This document shows positions 54,460 to 63,949 of a DNA stretch of 64,000 nucleotides, piece by piece; the first letter of the stretch is position 1; each line of letters starts with the position of its first letter. A program made the translations under genes and the position numbers. Location: NCBI RefSeq assembly GCF_042657385.1, contig NZ_JBHSLA010000001.1, positions 124,001 through 188,000 on the forward strand. The letters are read 5' to 3'. The DNA comes from Algorimicrobium hallyeonense. Its GTDB lineage: Bacteria > Bacteroidota > Bacteroidia > Flavobacteriales > Flavobacteriaceae. A model generated the notes under the pieces. The model worked only from the letters and a program-made list of their open reading frames with translations, was not told the origin of the DNA and ran no database searches.

Positions 54460-55038
54460 TTATGTTTTCTTGACATATTTGGTAATAATCACTATGTGCT
54501 GACCATCAACTTTACCCTCAATAAATTCGGCATTTTCATGATCTAAACGAATGTTTCTTACAGCTGTACCTTGTTTAGCAACCATACTAGAACCCTTCAC
54601 TTTTAAATCTTTTATCAATACAACGGAATCGCCATTATCCAGAATTACACCATTTACATCACGATGAATGATTTTATTGGCTTCATCTTCATGTTCGCCT
54701 GTAGCGCGAGCTAATGCTAATGCCTCATCATCCAAATACATCATATCCAATAAATCTTTTGGCCAACCTTCACTTCGTAAACGTTGGAGCATACGCCATG
54801 CCATAATTTGAACCGCAACATGCTCACTCCACATACTATCATTTAAACAACGCCAATGATTGGGGTCCATGTCTGTGTTTTCTTCAATTTGATCCAAACA
54901 GGTTTTACAAACCAAAACATCATTGGCCACGTTTTCATTTAAAGATGGCGGAATGGTATATTGTTTTAAGTCGTTAGTGGATGTACATAATTCGCAAGTA
55001 TTATTACTGCGTTCCTGAATCATTTGTAATACGCTCAT
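54460..55038 (-). CDS. PhnA-family protein
   Basis: The 192-residue protein starts with a zinc-ribbon-like region, NNTCELCTSTNDL and LVCKTCLDQ, and ends with the PhnA domain: DVNGVILDNGDSVVLIKDLKVKGSSMVAKQGTAVRNIRL. PhnA-type proteins are often annotated for phosphonoacetate hydrolysis, but this small zinc-ribbon form is not shown to have that activity. It is cytoplasmic and precedes the YjbR gene on the same strand with a 57-base gap. Confidence 0.86.
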   Translation of the reverse strand: MSVLQMIQERSNNTCELCTSTNDLKQYTIPPSLNENVANDVLVCKTCLDQIEENTDMDPNHWRCLNDSMWSEHVAVQIMAWRMLQRLRSEGWPKDLLDMMYLDDEALALARATGEHEDEANKIIHRDVNGVILDNGDSVVLIKDLKVKGSSMVAKQGTAVRNIRLDHENAEFIEGKVDGQHIVIITKYVKKT

Positions 55039-55095
55039 GGTGGTTTTTATTGAAGTTTAACACAGGTCTTTTTCAGACTGCAAACATACTGCTTT

Positions 55096-55458
55096 TTACT
55101 GAAGTGTTTCGCGGATTTTTTTGGATAAGGATTTTACAATTAAATCATAGGAATCGTCTATCAACTGCTTTACAAGCGGGATTGCTAATTCACCTTTATA
55201 CAAACTAATGGTATTCCAATGTTTTTTACTCATGTGATAACCAGGTTCTACACTTTCATAGTTTGCGCGTAATTCCAAAGCATATTCGGGATCGCATTTA
55301 AGGTTAATTGTGGCTTCATTTTGCTCCCAGTTTTTTAAAGAGGTTAGTAGGAACATTTTATTACCTACTTTAAAGACTAGAACATCTTCATCAAACGGAA
55401 AATGCTCCGTAACCCCTTTTTTGGTTATACAATAATCACGAAGTTGTTCAATATTCAC
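55096..55458 (-). CDS. MmcQ/YjbR family protein
   Basis: The 120-residue protein has MNIEQLRDYCITKKGVTEHFPFDEDVLVFKVGNKMFLL and GYHMSKKHWNTISLY, which identify the MmcQ/YjbR (CyaY-like fold) family. The family is DNA-binding-like in fold but functionally undefined. It lies three bases after the DUF4230 gene stop, so the two are probably one transcript. Confidence 0.9.
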   Translation of the reverse strand: MNIEQLRDYCITKKGVTEHFPFDEDVLVFKVGNKMFLLTSLKNWEQNEATINLKCDPEYALELRANYESVEPGYHMSKKHWNTISLYKGELAIPLVKQLIDDSYDLIVKSLSKKIRETLQ

Positions 55459-55461
55459 AAG

Positions 55462-56085
55462 CTAATTTTTAAGTTCTTTGGTTTCTTTTGGGTCTTCAAT
55501 ATCGGGTAATTCTATAGCTGAATAATCTATTTTCCAACCAATTGTCATGACTAAATTTTCAATAAGCGAAATAGCTTCAACCGCTTCCCGTTGTGCCAAT
55601 TTATACAAACCACTTTCAGGAACTTTATCTAAAATATGCTTTTTAGCTTCAGCTTGGAGTCCAGTTAAATCCGATGCTTGAAACCTATTAAACATACCTT
55701 CTTTTTTATCGTAGTAGTCCAAATTGGTTTCAATACTCAATATTTCTGGTTTGGGAAAGTGTTTTAAAATAATGGTTTTTGAGGCTGTATTGGCTTCTAG
55801 TTTGACTTTGGAAAAATCGAAACCTACATGTGCTTTAGCATTGATAACTACTAAGGCTTTTTTTCTGCCACTAACGAGACTTAAAAAACGTTCTTTAACA
55901 TTTTCATAATGGTATATTTCGGCAAAATCCCCTTCAACAGAAATGAATTTACAAACCATTTTTATTTTATCTAGAAGAATAACAGATTGGGTATTTGTCT
56001 GCTGCTTGACCTGCTGACTTCTAAAATAAAAGACGGCAATAAGTGCTATGATGATACCAACTATTAAACCAAAAAGTATATCCAT
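55462..56085 (-). CDS. DUF4230 membrane-anchored protein
   Basis: The 207-residue protein has one N-terminal membrane segment (about 3-21) and a DUF4230 body: LDKIKMVCKFISVEGDFAEIYHYEN, RKKALVVINAKAHVGFDFSKVKLEAN and ILKHFPKPEILSIETNLDYYDKKEGMFNRF. The domain should face the periplasm. The function is unknown. It is followed three bases later by the YjbR gene. Confidence 0.88.
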   Translation of the reverse strand: MDILFGLIVGIIIALIAVFYFRSQQVKQQTNTQSVILLDKIKMVCKFISVEGDFAEIYHYENVKERFLSLVSGRKKALVVINAKAHVGFDFSKVKLEANTASKTIILKHFPKPEILSIETNLDYYDKKEGMFNRFQASDLTGLQAEAKKHILDKVPESGLYKLAQREAVEAISLIENLVMTIGWKIDYSAIELPDIEDPKETKELKN

Positions 56086-56117
56086 AATTATGTACGCATT
56101 AGTTGTCCGGTTCTAAT

Positions 56118-56864
56118 TTACTCAATTTCGAACAAAATTGGTTTGCTTGGTGTGGCATCATTTTCAAAAGGTGCAATTTGAAGATTTAAAAAATACGTGC
56201 CATCTGCAACGGTATTTGGCACAAAAATCAATTCGGTAATCGTTGCATCCATCCGTTTTCTTCCGGCTGTATTCCAAAAGGCATGATGTGCCAGCAGTTC
56301 GCCATCATCTTTTTCTTTATCCACACTTGGTAAATCAATCAGCAAATGTTTCACGCCTTTTTCGCGTAAATATATAGCTGCTTCTTCTAATAAAAATGGC
56401 GGATTGGTATTAGAGTATTGATGATTTAATTTTTCAATTGTATTTGGAATAGTCCTTAAAATAACGGCATCACGCTTTTTATTTCCCAAAGCAAATTGGA
56501 TTTGTTTTTTGGAAATAAAAAAATCTGTTTTCCGTTTTTCTGGAGCAACCGTTATCACTTCTGCTAAAAAGAAAAACTGCTTTAAATTCTGATTTACAGA
56601 ATGTGTTTTTTTTGTTAAGTGCCCAACACATTCCGTGTGTGTGCCGTGCGCATGCGGATTAAAACTAATATTATTGAAATTAATATCGGCACCTTCTGCA
56701 ACACTAGCTATCCAAGCGCCATCTTGAACCGGTTCAATTTTAGGTGGATCTTGATACCAGGCGTTCACATTATTTGCCGAAGCACGCAAAGGAATAGAGA
56801 TGTCTAACGGTTTGGATAAGTCTATTTTATACTTTTTAGAATTGGTTTCTATAGTTGCAATCAT
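56118..56864 (-). CDS. Cyclase-family protein (kynurenine formamidase-like)
   Basis: The 248-residue protein has FNPHAHGTHTECVGH, the metal-binding HxGTHxD-type motif of the cyclase/kynurenine formamidase superfamily. Downstream are AVILRTIPN, GVKHLLIDLPSVDKEKDDGELLAHHAFW and ITELIFVPN. The family hydrolyses cyclic amides or esters; a formamidase role is possible but not certain. It starts 72 bases downstream of hemW. Confidence 0.88.
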   Translation of the reverse strand: MIATIETNSKKYKIDLSKPLDISIPLRASANNVNAWYQDPPKIEPVQDGAWIASVAEGADINFNNISFNPHAHGTHTECVGHLTKKTHSVNQNLKQFFFLAEVITVAPEKRKTDFFISKKQIQFALGNKKRDAVILRTIPNTIEKLNHQYSNTNPPFLLEEAAIYLREKGVKHLLIDLPSVDKEKDDGELLAHHAFWNTAGRKRMDATITELIFVPNTVADGTYFLNLQIAPFENDATPSKPILFEIE

Positions 56865-56936
56865 GTGTGTAATTTTTCAAAATTCAATGTGGTGATAATA
56901 AACGTAAAAGTCGGCATAAATGCAACTCTAGAGACT

Positions 56937-58082
56937 TTAATTTAGTAGAAATAAATCGGACGCAATCCCATCACTTAAAAACAATCCTTTTTTAGTTACA
57001 CGCAAGGTATTATCTTTAATATACAGCAACTGATTGCGGATATGTTTTTCAGATTCTTTAAGTAGTAATTCTTTAAAACGCAATCCAAAATCCTGTTCTA
57101 TTTTTTCTAATGAAACGCCCCAAATAGTTCGTAAACCTGTCATGATATACTCGTTGTATTGATCGGTTTTGGATAGTTTTTCAATTTCTATTGGTAAATT
57201 TTTTTCTGTTAATGCATTAATGTATTTTGAATTATTTCTAACATTCCAACCACGTTCCTTTCCATTAAACGAATGTGCTGAAGGTCCAATTCCTAGATAC
57301 GGTTTCCCTTGCCAATAGGCCGAATTGTTTCGGCTAAAATAATTAGGCTTTCCAAAATTAGAAAGTTCATAATGCACAAAGCCATGTTGGGTGAGCGTAT
57401 CAACCAAAATATGAAATTGCTGTTCTGCCAAGGCATCATCTACATTATCAATAATTCCTTTTTTTATAAAACTAGCCAAAGCTGTTTTTGGTTCAACCGT
57501 TAGGGCGTAACTAGAAATATGTGGAATATTAAAAGCTAAAGTAGTTTCAATATTTTCTTGCCATTGTTCGGTTGTAGAACCTGGAATTCCGTAAATTAAA
57601 TCGACAGAAATATTATCGAAATATTGAGTTGCCTCTTCCATAGCAATTTTAGCTTCTGCGGAATTGTGCGCGCGATTCATCAGTTTTAAATCGCTTTCAA
57701 AAAAAGATTGAATGCCTATGGATAATCGGTTTATGCCAATCCTTTTATAATCTTGAAAAACCGTTGTTGATGCATCTTTTGCAGCCATTAAATCATCTGG
57801 ATTGGCTTCCAACGTGATTTCAGGATTATCAGAAACTTCATAATTTTCATAAACGGCATCAATGAGCACTTTCAATTCATCTTTATTTAAAAGACTTGGT
57901 GTACCACCTCCAAAATAAATGGTTTCAACTTGGATATTTTTGAATTCGTCCTTTCGCAACTGAAGTTCAGTTACTAAAGCCTGAAGCAATTCATCTTTCT
58001 TTTTAAGCGAGGTAGAAAAATGAAAGTCACAATAATGACACGCTTGTTTGCAAAACGGGATGTGGATGTAAATTCCGGCCAT
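56937..58082 (-). CDS. hemW: HemW-type radical SAM haem chaperone
   Basis: The 381-residue protein has the cluster motif CKQACHYCDFHFS (CxxxCxxC), ETIYFGGGTPSLL, LEANPDD, INRLSIGIQSF and a C-terminal HemW domain with YLGIGPSAHSF and YNEYIMTGLRT. HemW inserts haem into proteins and lacks the CPO activity of HemN. The length is that of HemW. The 136 bases between it and ruvC hold no gene. Confidence 0.93.
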   Translation of the reverse strand: MAGIYIHIPFCKQACHYCDFHFSTSLKKKDELLQALVTELQLRKDEFKNIQVETIYFGGGTPSLLNKDELKVLIDAVYENYEVSDNPEITLEANPDDLMAAKDASTTVFQDYKRIGINRLSIGIQSFFESDLKLMNRAHNSAEAKIAMEEATQYFDNISVDLIYGIPGSTTEQWQENIETTLAFNIPHISSYALTVEPKTALASFIKKGIIDNVDDALAEQQFHILVDTLTQHGFVHYELSNFGKPNYFSRNNSAYWQGKPYLGIGPSAHSFNGKERGWNVRNNSKYINALTEKNLPIEIEKLSKTDQYNEYIMTGLRTIWGVSLEKIEQDFGLRFKELLLKESEKHIRNQLLYIKDNTLRVTKKGLFLSDGIASDLFLLN

Positions 58083-58218
58083 GTTTAGTTTTCAGTATTC
58101 AGTGCACAGTTGTTTGTGCTAAATTGAAATGTTTTCATAATATAATTAACCTTGAAATGTCTAAAAAATAATTTTTTACAGAAAGAATTGAATATTGAAA
58201 CTGCAAACTAAACACGCA

Positions 58219-58776
58219 TCATTTCTTCTTAACCCGATCTCCATTTTGTTTGACAAAACTATCCCAACCAGAATAACTTTTTCCAATTTCTATGCGACCT
58301 TCATTATAAAAATGACAAACAGCTGCTGCCAAACCATCCATAGAATCTAAATTTTTAGGTAGCGTTTTTAATCCTAATAAACTCTGAAGCATTTTGGCTA
58401 CTTGTTCTTTACTAGCACTTCCATTCCCCGTAATAGCCATTTTTATTTTTTTTGGGGCATACTCCGTAATTGGAATCTCTCTACTTAAGCCAGCTGCCAT
58501 AGCTACACCTTGCGCACGGCCTAGCTTTAACATACTCTGCACATTCTTCCCGAAGAAAGGTGCTTCAATAGCAATTTCGTCGGGATGATGCGTATCAATT
58601 AGCTCGATGGTGCGCTCAAAAATAAGTTTTAGTTTTAGGTAATGGTCGCTGTATTTTTTTAAATCTAATTCATTTAACTGCATAAAAGTCATGGTTTTTC
58701 CCACCACTTTTATTAGCCCAAAACCCATGATGGTTGTGCCTGGATCAATGCCTAATATAATTTTTTCTTTCCCCAT
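58219..58776 (-). CDS. ruvC: Holliday-junction resolvase RuvC
   Basis: The 185-residue protein has ILGIDPGTTIMGFGLI with the first catalytic Asp, DEIAIEAPFFGKNVQSMLKLGRAQGVAMA, AKMLQSLLGL and LDSMDGLAAAVCHFYN with the other acidic residues. It cleaves Holliday junctions with RuvAB. The start shares one base with the stop of the upstream outer-membrane protein gene, so the two may be translated together. Confidence 0.96.
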   Translation of the reverse strand: MGKEKIILGIDPGTTIMGFGLIKVVGKTMTFMQLNELDLKKYSDHYLKLKLIFERTIELIDTHHPDEIAIEAPFFGKNVQSMLKLGRAQGVAMAAGLSREIPITEYAPKKIKMAITGNGSASKEQVAKMLQSLLGLKTLPKNLDSMDGLAAAVCHFYNEGRIEIGKSYSGWDSFVKQNGDRVKKK

Positions 58777-59414
58777 TAATCACAATAATAGCAACCACTT
58801 AATGACACGGAAACACCTACTGTTGCTGTAAATAGGTTGCCGTTGAAGGAGCCAAATCCATCAGAAACTGGTGAAAATTCCGAGCTAAATCCGTAAATAT
58901 ATGACGTATCTAGAAACACAGAAAGCGTTCGCGAAACAGTATAATGAAACTCCAAACCAGCCATGACATTTAAAAATGAGGTGTTGTTTTCAGAATAACC
59001 ACTCAAGGGTTTTACCATAGAAAACCCAGGACCTGCATGCGCTACAACACCTAATTGTGCTGGCAAGAAATTAGCTATTGGCGTTAAATCGTAAACAAAC
59101 TGAACATTGATTCTAGAATAATTAATTTTAAAATACGGCGAACCTGAATCATAATCCAAACGATTAAATCCGTAATCCAACTTTACACCATATTGCGGTT
59201 TAAACATGCGTTGAACGCCTAATTGAATGGTAGGAAAATTAATTGTCTTTCCCTCAAAACCCGAAACAAAACCTCCGGAGTTTGGACTGTTTAGTCCCAC
59301 AGAAAATTGCGCTTTCCATCGGCTCGCTTCACTTTGTGCAAAACTGCTTGCAGTCATAAAAAATAAAACCGTTGCCAAACCTGCCAACTTAATTTGTTTA
59401 AAAACTATGTACAT
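58776..59414 (-). CDS. Outer-membrane beta-barrel protein
   Basis: The 212-residue protein has a signal peptide (cleavage near FAQS, residue 27) and about eight alternating strands, such as RWKAQFSVGLNSPNSGGFVSG, YGVKLDYGFNRL, FQLVYD-type strands and LSVFLDTSYIYGF. It resembles small OmpA/OprF-like or porin-family barrels. The C-terminus ends SGCYYCD without the typical final aromatic residue. It overlaps ruvC by one base. Role unknown. Confidence 0.8.
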   Translation of the reverse strand: MYIVFKQIKLAGLATVLFFMTASSFAQSEASRWKAQFSVGLNSPNSGGFVSGFEGKTINFPTIQLGVQRMFKPQYGVKLDYGFNRLDYDSGSPYFKINYSRINVQFVYDLTPIANFLPAQLGVVAHAGPGFSMVKPLSGYSENNTSFLNVMAGLEFHYTVSRTLSVFLDTSYIYGFSSEFSPVSDGFGSFNGNLFTATVGVSVSLSGCYYCD

Positions 59415-59469
59415 AAAAATTTAAAGTTTTAATTTGTATTATTACCTAGATAACGAACCATAGCAAAAT

Positions 59470-60432
59470 ATGTTTGGAAGTATTCCACACAAAACTAAAC
59501 AATTCTTTTTTGTACTTATTAAATTGAGCATAGTTGTTGGTGCTTTTTATTTTATTTACAACAAATTGACTGCTAATCCCGATTTAAATTTTCAAGATTT
59601 TGTCAACTTTTTATCAGAAAACAATCAGTTTACCATTAAAACAATTAGTTTTTTAATCATTTTAAGCTTTTTTAATTGGTTTTTTGAGATTCTGAAATGG
59701 CAGGTGCTTGTGTCGTCATTCAAAAAAATAGCATTTTATAAAGCCATGGAAGAAAGTTTAAGCTCCTTAACAGCATCGTTGCTAACTCCCAACCGGATTG
59801 GCGAATATGGTGTTAAAGCCCTATATTACAATTCATCGGAACGCAAACAAATTGTAGCATTAAATTTACTCGGCAATAGTTTACAAATGCTGGTAACCGT
59901 TTTGCTAGGAAGCATCGGTTTATACGTATTTTTAAATCAATACGAAACGGCCATTGACTATTATAAAATTGCACGTTTTGGAGCAATCATTCTCGTTATT
60001 GTGGCAGTTGGCTTTATAGCGCTTTCAAAAAGTAAAGTCTTATTTAAAGGGTTTTCGCTTCAAAAAATTGCGACATACTTCAAACAATTACCTTATAATA
60101 TTTATAGCTTCGGATTTTTATTAGCCGTCATTCGCTATGCCATTTTTTCTTTTCAATTTTACTACATATTAACATTATTTGGTGTGTCCGCATCCTATTT
60201 AAATGCACTAACCGTCATTACCAGTATGTATTTTTTAGGGTCTGTAATCCCTACCATTTTTATTTTTGACGTAATTATAAAAGGAAGCGTAGCCGTTTAT
60301 TTATTTACAATTGCTGGTGTAAACGCTTTTACTATTTTAAGCACTGTAACGATTATGTGGATTTTAAATGTGGTGATTCCTAGTCTTTTTGGTAGTATAT
60401 TTGTTTTAAAATTTAAACTTCCTAAACCCTAA
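59470..60432 (+). CDS. Lysylphosphatidylglycerol synthetase-type membrane protein (UPF0104)
   Basis: The 320-residue protein has six to eight membrane segments and the UPF0104/LPG_synthase_TM features: FEILKWQVLVSSFKKIAFYKAMEESLSSLTASLLTPNRIGEYGVKALYY. It probably acts on, or moves, lipid-linked material. It directly precedes a glycosyltransferase gene by three bases, so the pair is likely a lipid-linked glycan or lipid modification unit (inference). Confidence 0.88.
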   Translation: MFGSIPHKTKQFFFVLIKLSIVVGAFYFIYNKLTANPDLNFQDFVNFLSENNQFTIKTISFLIILSFFNWFFEILKWQVLVSSFKKIAFYKAMEESLSSLTASLLTPNRIGEYGVKALYYNSSERKQIVALNLLGNSLQMLVTVLLGSIGLYVFLNQYETAIDYYKIARFGAIILVIVAVGFIALSKSKVLFKGFSLQKIATYFKQLPYNIYSFGFLLAVIRYAIFSFQFYYILTLFGVSASYLNALTVITSMYFLGSVIPTIFIFDVIIKGSVAVYLFTIAGVNAFTILSTVTIMWILNVVIPSLFGSIFVLKFKLPKP

Positions 60433-60434
60433 CT

Positions 60435-61562
60435 ATGGTATTTATTATTGCCATATCAATCACATTGGCATACCTATTTTTAATAGGTGTGTTGGTTTAT
60501 GGGTTTGTAAAGGTTCCTAAATTTAAATTGGATGATGCACCTCCAAAAACAGCATTTTCCATTATCGTTCCTTTTAGAAATGAAGAAAATAATTTACCGC
60601 AACTTTTAAAATCGATTAAAGATTTAGACTATCCTGCAGATTTGTATGAGATTATTTTAATTGATGATAGCTCGGAAGATCATTCTGTTAGAATCATTAA
60701 AACCTTTATTGAAAACGGCTTAAAGCATGTAACGATTTTAAAGAATAAAGTGAAAAGCACATCACCTAAAAAAGATGCTATTTCCAAAGCAATAAAAAAC
60801 GCCAAATATGATTGGGTTATTACCACGGATGCGGATTGCCGGGTTCCAAAACTTTGGTTAAAAAGCTTTGATGGTATTATTCAAAAAAACAATTTGCGCT
60901 TAATTGCCGCGCCTGTAAATTACTATGATATTGCGTCGTTTTTAGACCGTTTTCAAACATTGGATTTGTTAAGTTTAATGGGCACGACCATTGGCGGGTT
61001 TGGAATTAAAGAACCTTTTCTAGCCAATGGTGCCAATTTAGCCTACCAAAAAGCGCTATTTTCCGAGTTATCCGGTTTTGAAGGCGCTACAGAAATAGCC
61101 AGTGGTGATGACGTTTTTTTACTACAAAAAGCAGTTAAATATAATTCGGATGATGTTTTTTATTTAAAATCCATTGATGCCACAGTAGAAACAAAACCGC
61201 AAAGAAACTGGAACCAATTAGTGTCCCAACGATTAAGATGGGCTGCCAAATCCACCAGCTATAAAAGCTTTTTTGCTATTCTAACTGGTATTATTGTTTT
61301 GCTCATGAATTTGCTCATTATTATTTTAATTCCGATAATTTCTTTTGGCATTTTAAGTTTGAATGATTTTATATACATCGTACTTATCAAGTTCTGTGTC
61401 GATTTTCTACTTATCTTTAAAACCAGCCGCTTTTTAAATCAAGAGTCTGTTTTGCCATCCTTTTTGGTATCCAGTCTCTTTTATCCATTTTTCACCATGT
61501 ATATTATTTCCATATCATTTTATAAAGGTTATACGTGGAAAGGCCGAACCTTCAAGAAATAA
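60435..61562 (+). CDS. Membrane-anchored glycosyltransferase family 2 protein
   Basis: The 375-residue protein has an N-terminal membrane segment (3-25), then the GT2 core: AFSIIVPFRNEENNLPQLL, EIILIDDSSEDHS, DWVITTDADCRV (DxD metal motif) and a QRLRWAAKS motif as in processive GT2 enzymes, followed by C-terminal membrane helices. It transfers a sugar from a nucleotide donor to a lipid or polymer. It is coupled to the membrane protein upstream. Confidence 0.92.
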   Translation: MVFIIAISITLAYLFLIGVLVYGFVKVPKFKLDDAPPKTAFSIIVPFRNEENNLPQLLKSIKDLDYPADLYEIILIDDSSEDHSVRIIKTFIENGLKHVTILKNKVKSTSPKKDAISKAIKNAKYDWVITTDADCRVPKLWLKSFDGIIQKNNLRLIAAPVNYYDIASFLDRFQTLDLLSLMGTTIGGFGIKEPFLANGANLAYQKALFSELSGFEGATEIASGDDVFLLQKAVKYNSDDVFYLKSIDATVETKPQRNWNQLVSQRLRWAAKSTSYKSFFAILTGIIVLLMNLLIIILIPIISFGILSLNDFIYIVLIKFCVDFLLIFKTSRFLNQESVLPSFLVSSLFYPFFTMYIISISFYKGYTWKGRTFKK

Positions 61563-61629
61563 AAAAGATAATATCCCAGTTATCATTTAATTTTTTTAGC
61601 TTTACAAGTAACCAAATTTGTAATAAAAC

Positions 61630-62505
61630 ATGAAAAAGCATTTCCTTTTATTGGGGTTTTTAGCGCTTGGCTTTTTAGGTTTCTCTCAACAATCCTACAC
61701 CATTAATAATGAAACATTAGAATTGGAGACAGCTGTTGAAGGCAATCTAGATTTACTTTGGACTATTGATGATGGCACTTACCGCTATTTTGTGAAAGAA
61801 AAAAATGGCAACATTCAAGAATTAGTAAATACCAAAAATGCCAATACTCGAAAATATCAAGAGGAATACAAATCGGTTTTAAATGCGCTTACAGAAGGTT
61901 ATGGCGTTCCAACAGACCAGGTGAATTTAACCCTTTATAGCTTGGAAGATTTTTTCAACACCTATAATGCCACAACCGATTTAAGCTATAATTTTGAGCC
62001 TCGTGCTAAACTTCAAACACGTTTAGGTCTTTTTGGAGGGATTACCAATCAGCCATTAGTAGAAAATCCAAACAATGCTAGTGTGCCGTTTTTTGGATTG
62101 GAATTCGAATTTTTTGAAGCTACCAAGTTACCAAGACATGCACTCTTTTTTCATTTCAGACATGCTTTGGAAGCTGATGACTTTGAATACACCTCTACAC
62201 AAATTGCCATTGGATATCGCTATCGCGTAATTAATAAAGATCGATTTAATGTGTATGGAAATTTAAAACTGGTAACTTATGATTTTGGAAACGCGACATA
62301 CACGTCCAGTCTCCCTGGAGTTGGCGATTATGATGAATCGTTTTCCAATATTGATGTGCCTTTTATTCTTGGCCTTGGCGCCGATTTTCGGGTTACGGAA
62401 AATGGATATATCACCTTTGCATATCATGATATTTATGCGCTTTTTAGTGATAATAGCGATAACTTCCCTATTGATTTTGCCTTGGGCTTTAAGATGAATT
62501 TATAG
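61630..62505 (+). CDS. Predicted outer-membrane beta-barrel protein
   Basis: The 291-residue protein has a signal peptide (cleavage after FSQ, residue 20) and a C-terminal half of alternating strands, including LGLFGGITNQPLVENPNNASVPFFGLEFEFF, ALFFHFRHALEADDFEYTSTQIAIGYRYRVI, NVYGNLKLVTYDFG and FALGFKMNL at the end. The barrel closes with Leu-type aromatic pairs. I recognise no specific family. It overlaps the next gene by one base. Confidence 0.78.
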   Translation: MKKHFLLLGFLALGFLGFSQQSYTINNETLELETAVEGNLDLLWTIDDGTYRYFVKEKNGNIQELVNTKNANTRKYQEEYKSVLNALTEGYGVPTDQVNLTLYSLEDFFNTYNATTDLSYNFEPRAKLQTRLGLFGGITNQPLVENPNNASVPFFGLEFEFFEATKLPRHALFFHFRHALEADDFEYTSTQIAIGYRYRVINKDRFNVYGNLKLVTYDFGNATYTSSLPGVGDYDESFSNIDVPFILGLGADFRVTENGYITFAYHDIYALFSDNSDNFPIDFALGFKMNL

Positions 62506-63236
62506 TGCGTTTAAACCAAACATCCAATCCGGCTTTCTCCAACTATTTTTGGGATGATGATTATACATCTTCTAAAAAAATGACGGTTTCTGGCATCCTT
62601 ATTAAATCCTTTTTCTGTATTACTATTGTTGCTGGAATCACCGTGTCTATTTGGTATTACTACAGCAACGGAAACAACATAAAATGGTTTACCACAGGCG
62701 GCATGATTGCTGCTATTATTATCAGTTTAATAATTTCTTATAGGCAACATTGGGCTAAATTTTTAGTACCACTTTATGCGATTGCCAAAGGCTTTTTCCT
62801 AGGAGGTATTACCAGTTATGCACAAGCGCAATTCCCTAATTTACCGTTCCAAGCAATTGGTGTAACTATTATCACGTTTTTCGTTGTGTTAATACTCTAT
62901 CAAACACGCATTATTGTGGTCACTAAAAAACTGCGAAGTGTTATTATTACCGCTTGTTCTGCCATTTTTGTAACCTATCTTATTTCATGGATATTGAGTT
63001 TCTTTGGAATAAAAAGTTTCCTTTGGGGAACATCATGGCTTGCTATTGGGTTTAACGCAGTAGCTGCCGTTTTTGCATCATTAGCGTTGCTATTGGATTT
63101 CGATTATATAGAACGCCATAAAAATAAAGCGCCAAAAGAAAAAGAATGGCTAGCAACTTGGGGATTATTGGTGACGTTAATTTGGCTGTATGCAGAAATA
63201 TTACGACTCATGCGAAAACTCGCAATTCGATTTTAG
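62505..63236 (+). CDS. Bax inhibitor-1/YccA-family membrane protein
   Basis: The frame opens with GTG at 62505, sharing one base with the preceding TAG. The 243-residue protein begins near NPAFSNYFWDDDYTSSKKMTVSGILIKSF and has seven predicted membrane segments. The C-terminal motif is LLLDFDYIE with the conserved Asp, then the tail EWLATWGLLVTLIWLYAEILRLMRKL. It resembles the YccA branch. It probably affects membrane protein turnover or ion flux. Confidence 0.9.
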   Translation: MRLNQTSNPAFSNYFWDDDYTSSKKMTVSGILIKSFFCITIVAGITVSIWYYYSNGNNIKWFTTGGMIAAIIISLIISYRQHWAKFLVPLYAIAKGFFLGGITSYAQAQFPNLPFQAIGVTIITFFVVLILYQTRIIVVTKKLRSVIITACSAIFVTYLISWILSFFGIKSFLWGTSWLAIGFNAVAAVFASLALLLDFDYIERHKNKAPKEKEWLATWGLLVTLIWLYAEILRLMRKLAIRF

Positions 63237-63406
63237 TGCTGTTTAATTCGGAATTTAAACAGTGACAATCAATCACTTTTATTTTTTTGAATTTGAAAGA
63301 TAAAATACCGTTTCGCCTGCCTTCCTGCCTAGACACAGAACCAAACCTATCATTGTTTATAAAAATTAAAATTTGAACATTTAAAGACTCTTACCAAATT
63401 TCAAAC

Positions 63407-63883
63407 CTAATTAACTTGAATAATCACAGGCAAGGTAAACGCCGTTTTAACTTGCTGACTGCGTCTGATTGCTGGATATATTTTTGGTAATGAATCTACA
63501 CTTTTATGCAGTAATTCTTTAATATTTGGTATTTCCTGAAGCGTAATTGAATCGGCTTTAATGGTAATAAGTGATAGCATTCCATCTTTCGAAATTTCAA
63601 AATTCATGTAAACCGTATCATTAATATCTTGCTTAACAATAAGCGTGTCCTGTTGTAGTTTTTGAGTGATAATTTCGGTTAAGGTATTTTGGAAGCAATT
63701 TTTCTTGTCTTCTTGGGTGCCGTTTTCATCACAACTCTCAAACATGGGATATTCGTCCACCTCATTCCAATTAAAAGTTAACAGTTCATTTTCCAAAATA
63801 ACGTCTGACGATGTTTTTTTAGCATCGAAATAATTACAGGAAGTAACCACCAAACACAATAGAATAAAATATAGCTGTTTCAT
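63407..63883 (-). CDS. TonB-C-like lipoprotein
   Basis: The 158-residue protein has a lipoprotein signal ending VVTSCN. The body has DEYPMFESCDENGTQEDKKNCFQNTLTEIITQKL, resembling the start of TonB C-terminal-type domains in Bacteroidota, and DTVYMNFEISKDGMLSLITIKA. No energy-transducing partner is adjacent and the N-terminus is a lipid anchor rather than a TonB membrane helix. It may be a decoy or a small periplasmic binding protein. Function is unknown. The 170-base gap on its right-hand plus-strand neighbour side contains only a weak hairpin. Confidence 0.78.
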   Translation of the reverse strand: MKQLYFILLCLVVTSCNYFDAKKTSSDVILENELLTFNWNEVDEYPMFESCDENGTQEDKKNCFQNTLTEIITQKLQQDTLIVKQDINDTVYMNFEISKDGMLSLITIKADSITLQEIPNIKELLHKSVDSLPKIYPAIRRSQQVKTAFTLPVIIQVN

Positions 63884-63949
63884 AGGCTGTTATGAGCCCG
63901 AAAAATACAATATTTTTAGATTTTATACCATATCTTATTTGGAATGATA

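Noticed and set aside
63237..63262. Hairpin after the Bax-inhibitor gene as a terminator
   Set aside because: The stem is moderate but no T run follows directly, so I do not list it as a feature.
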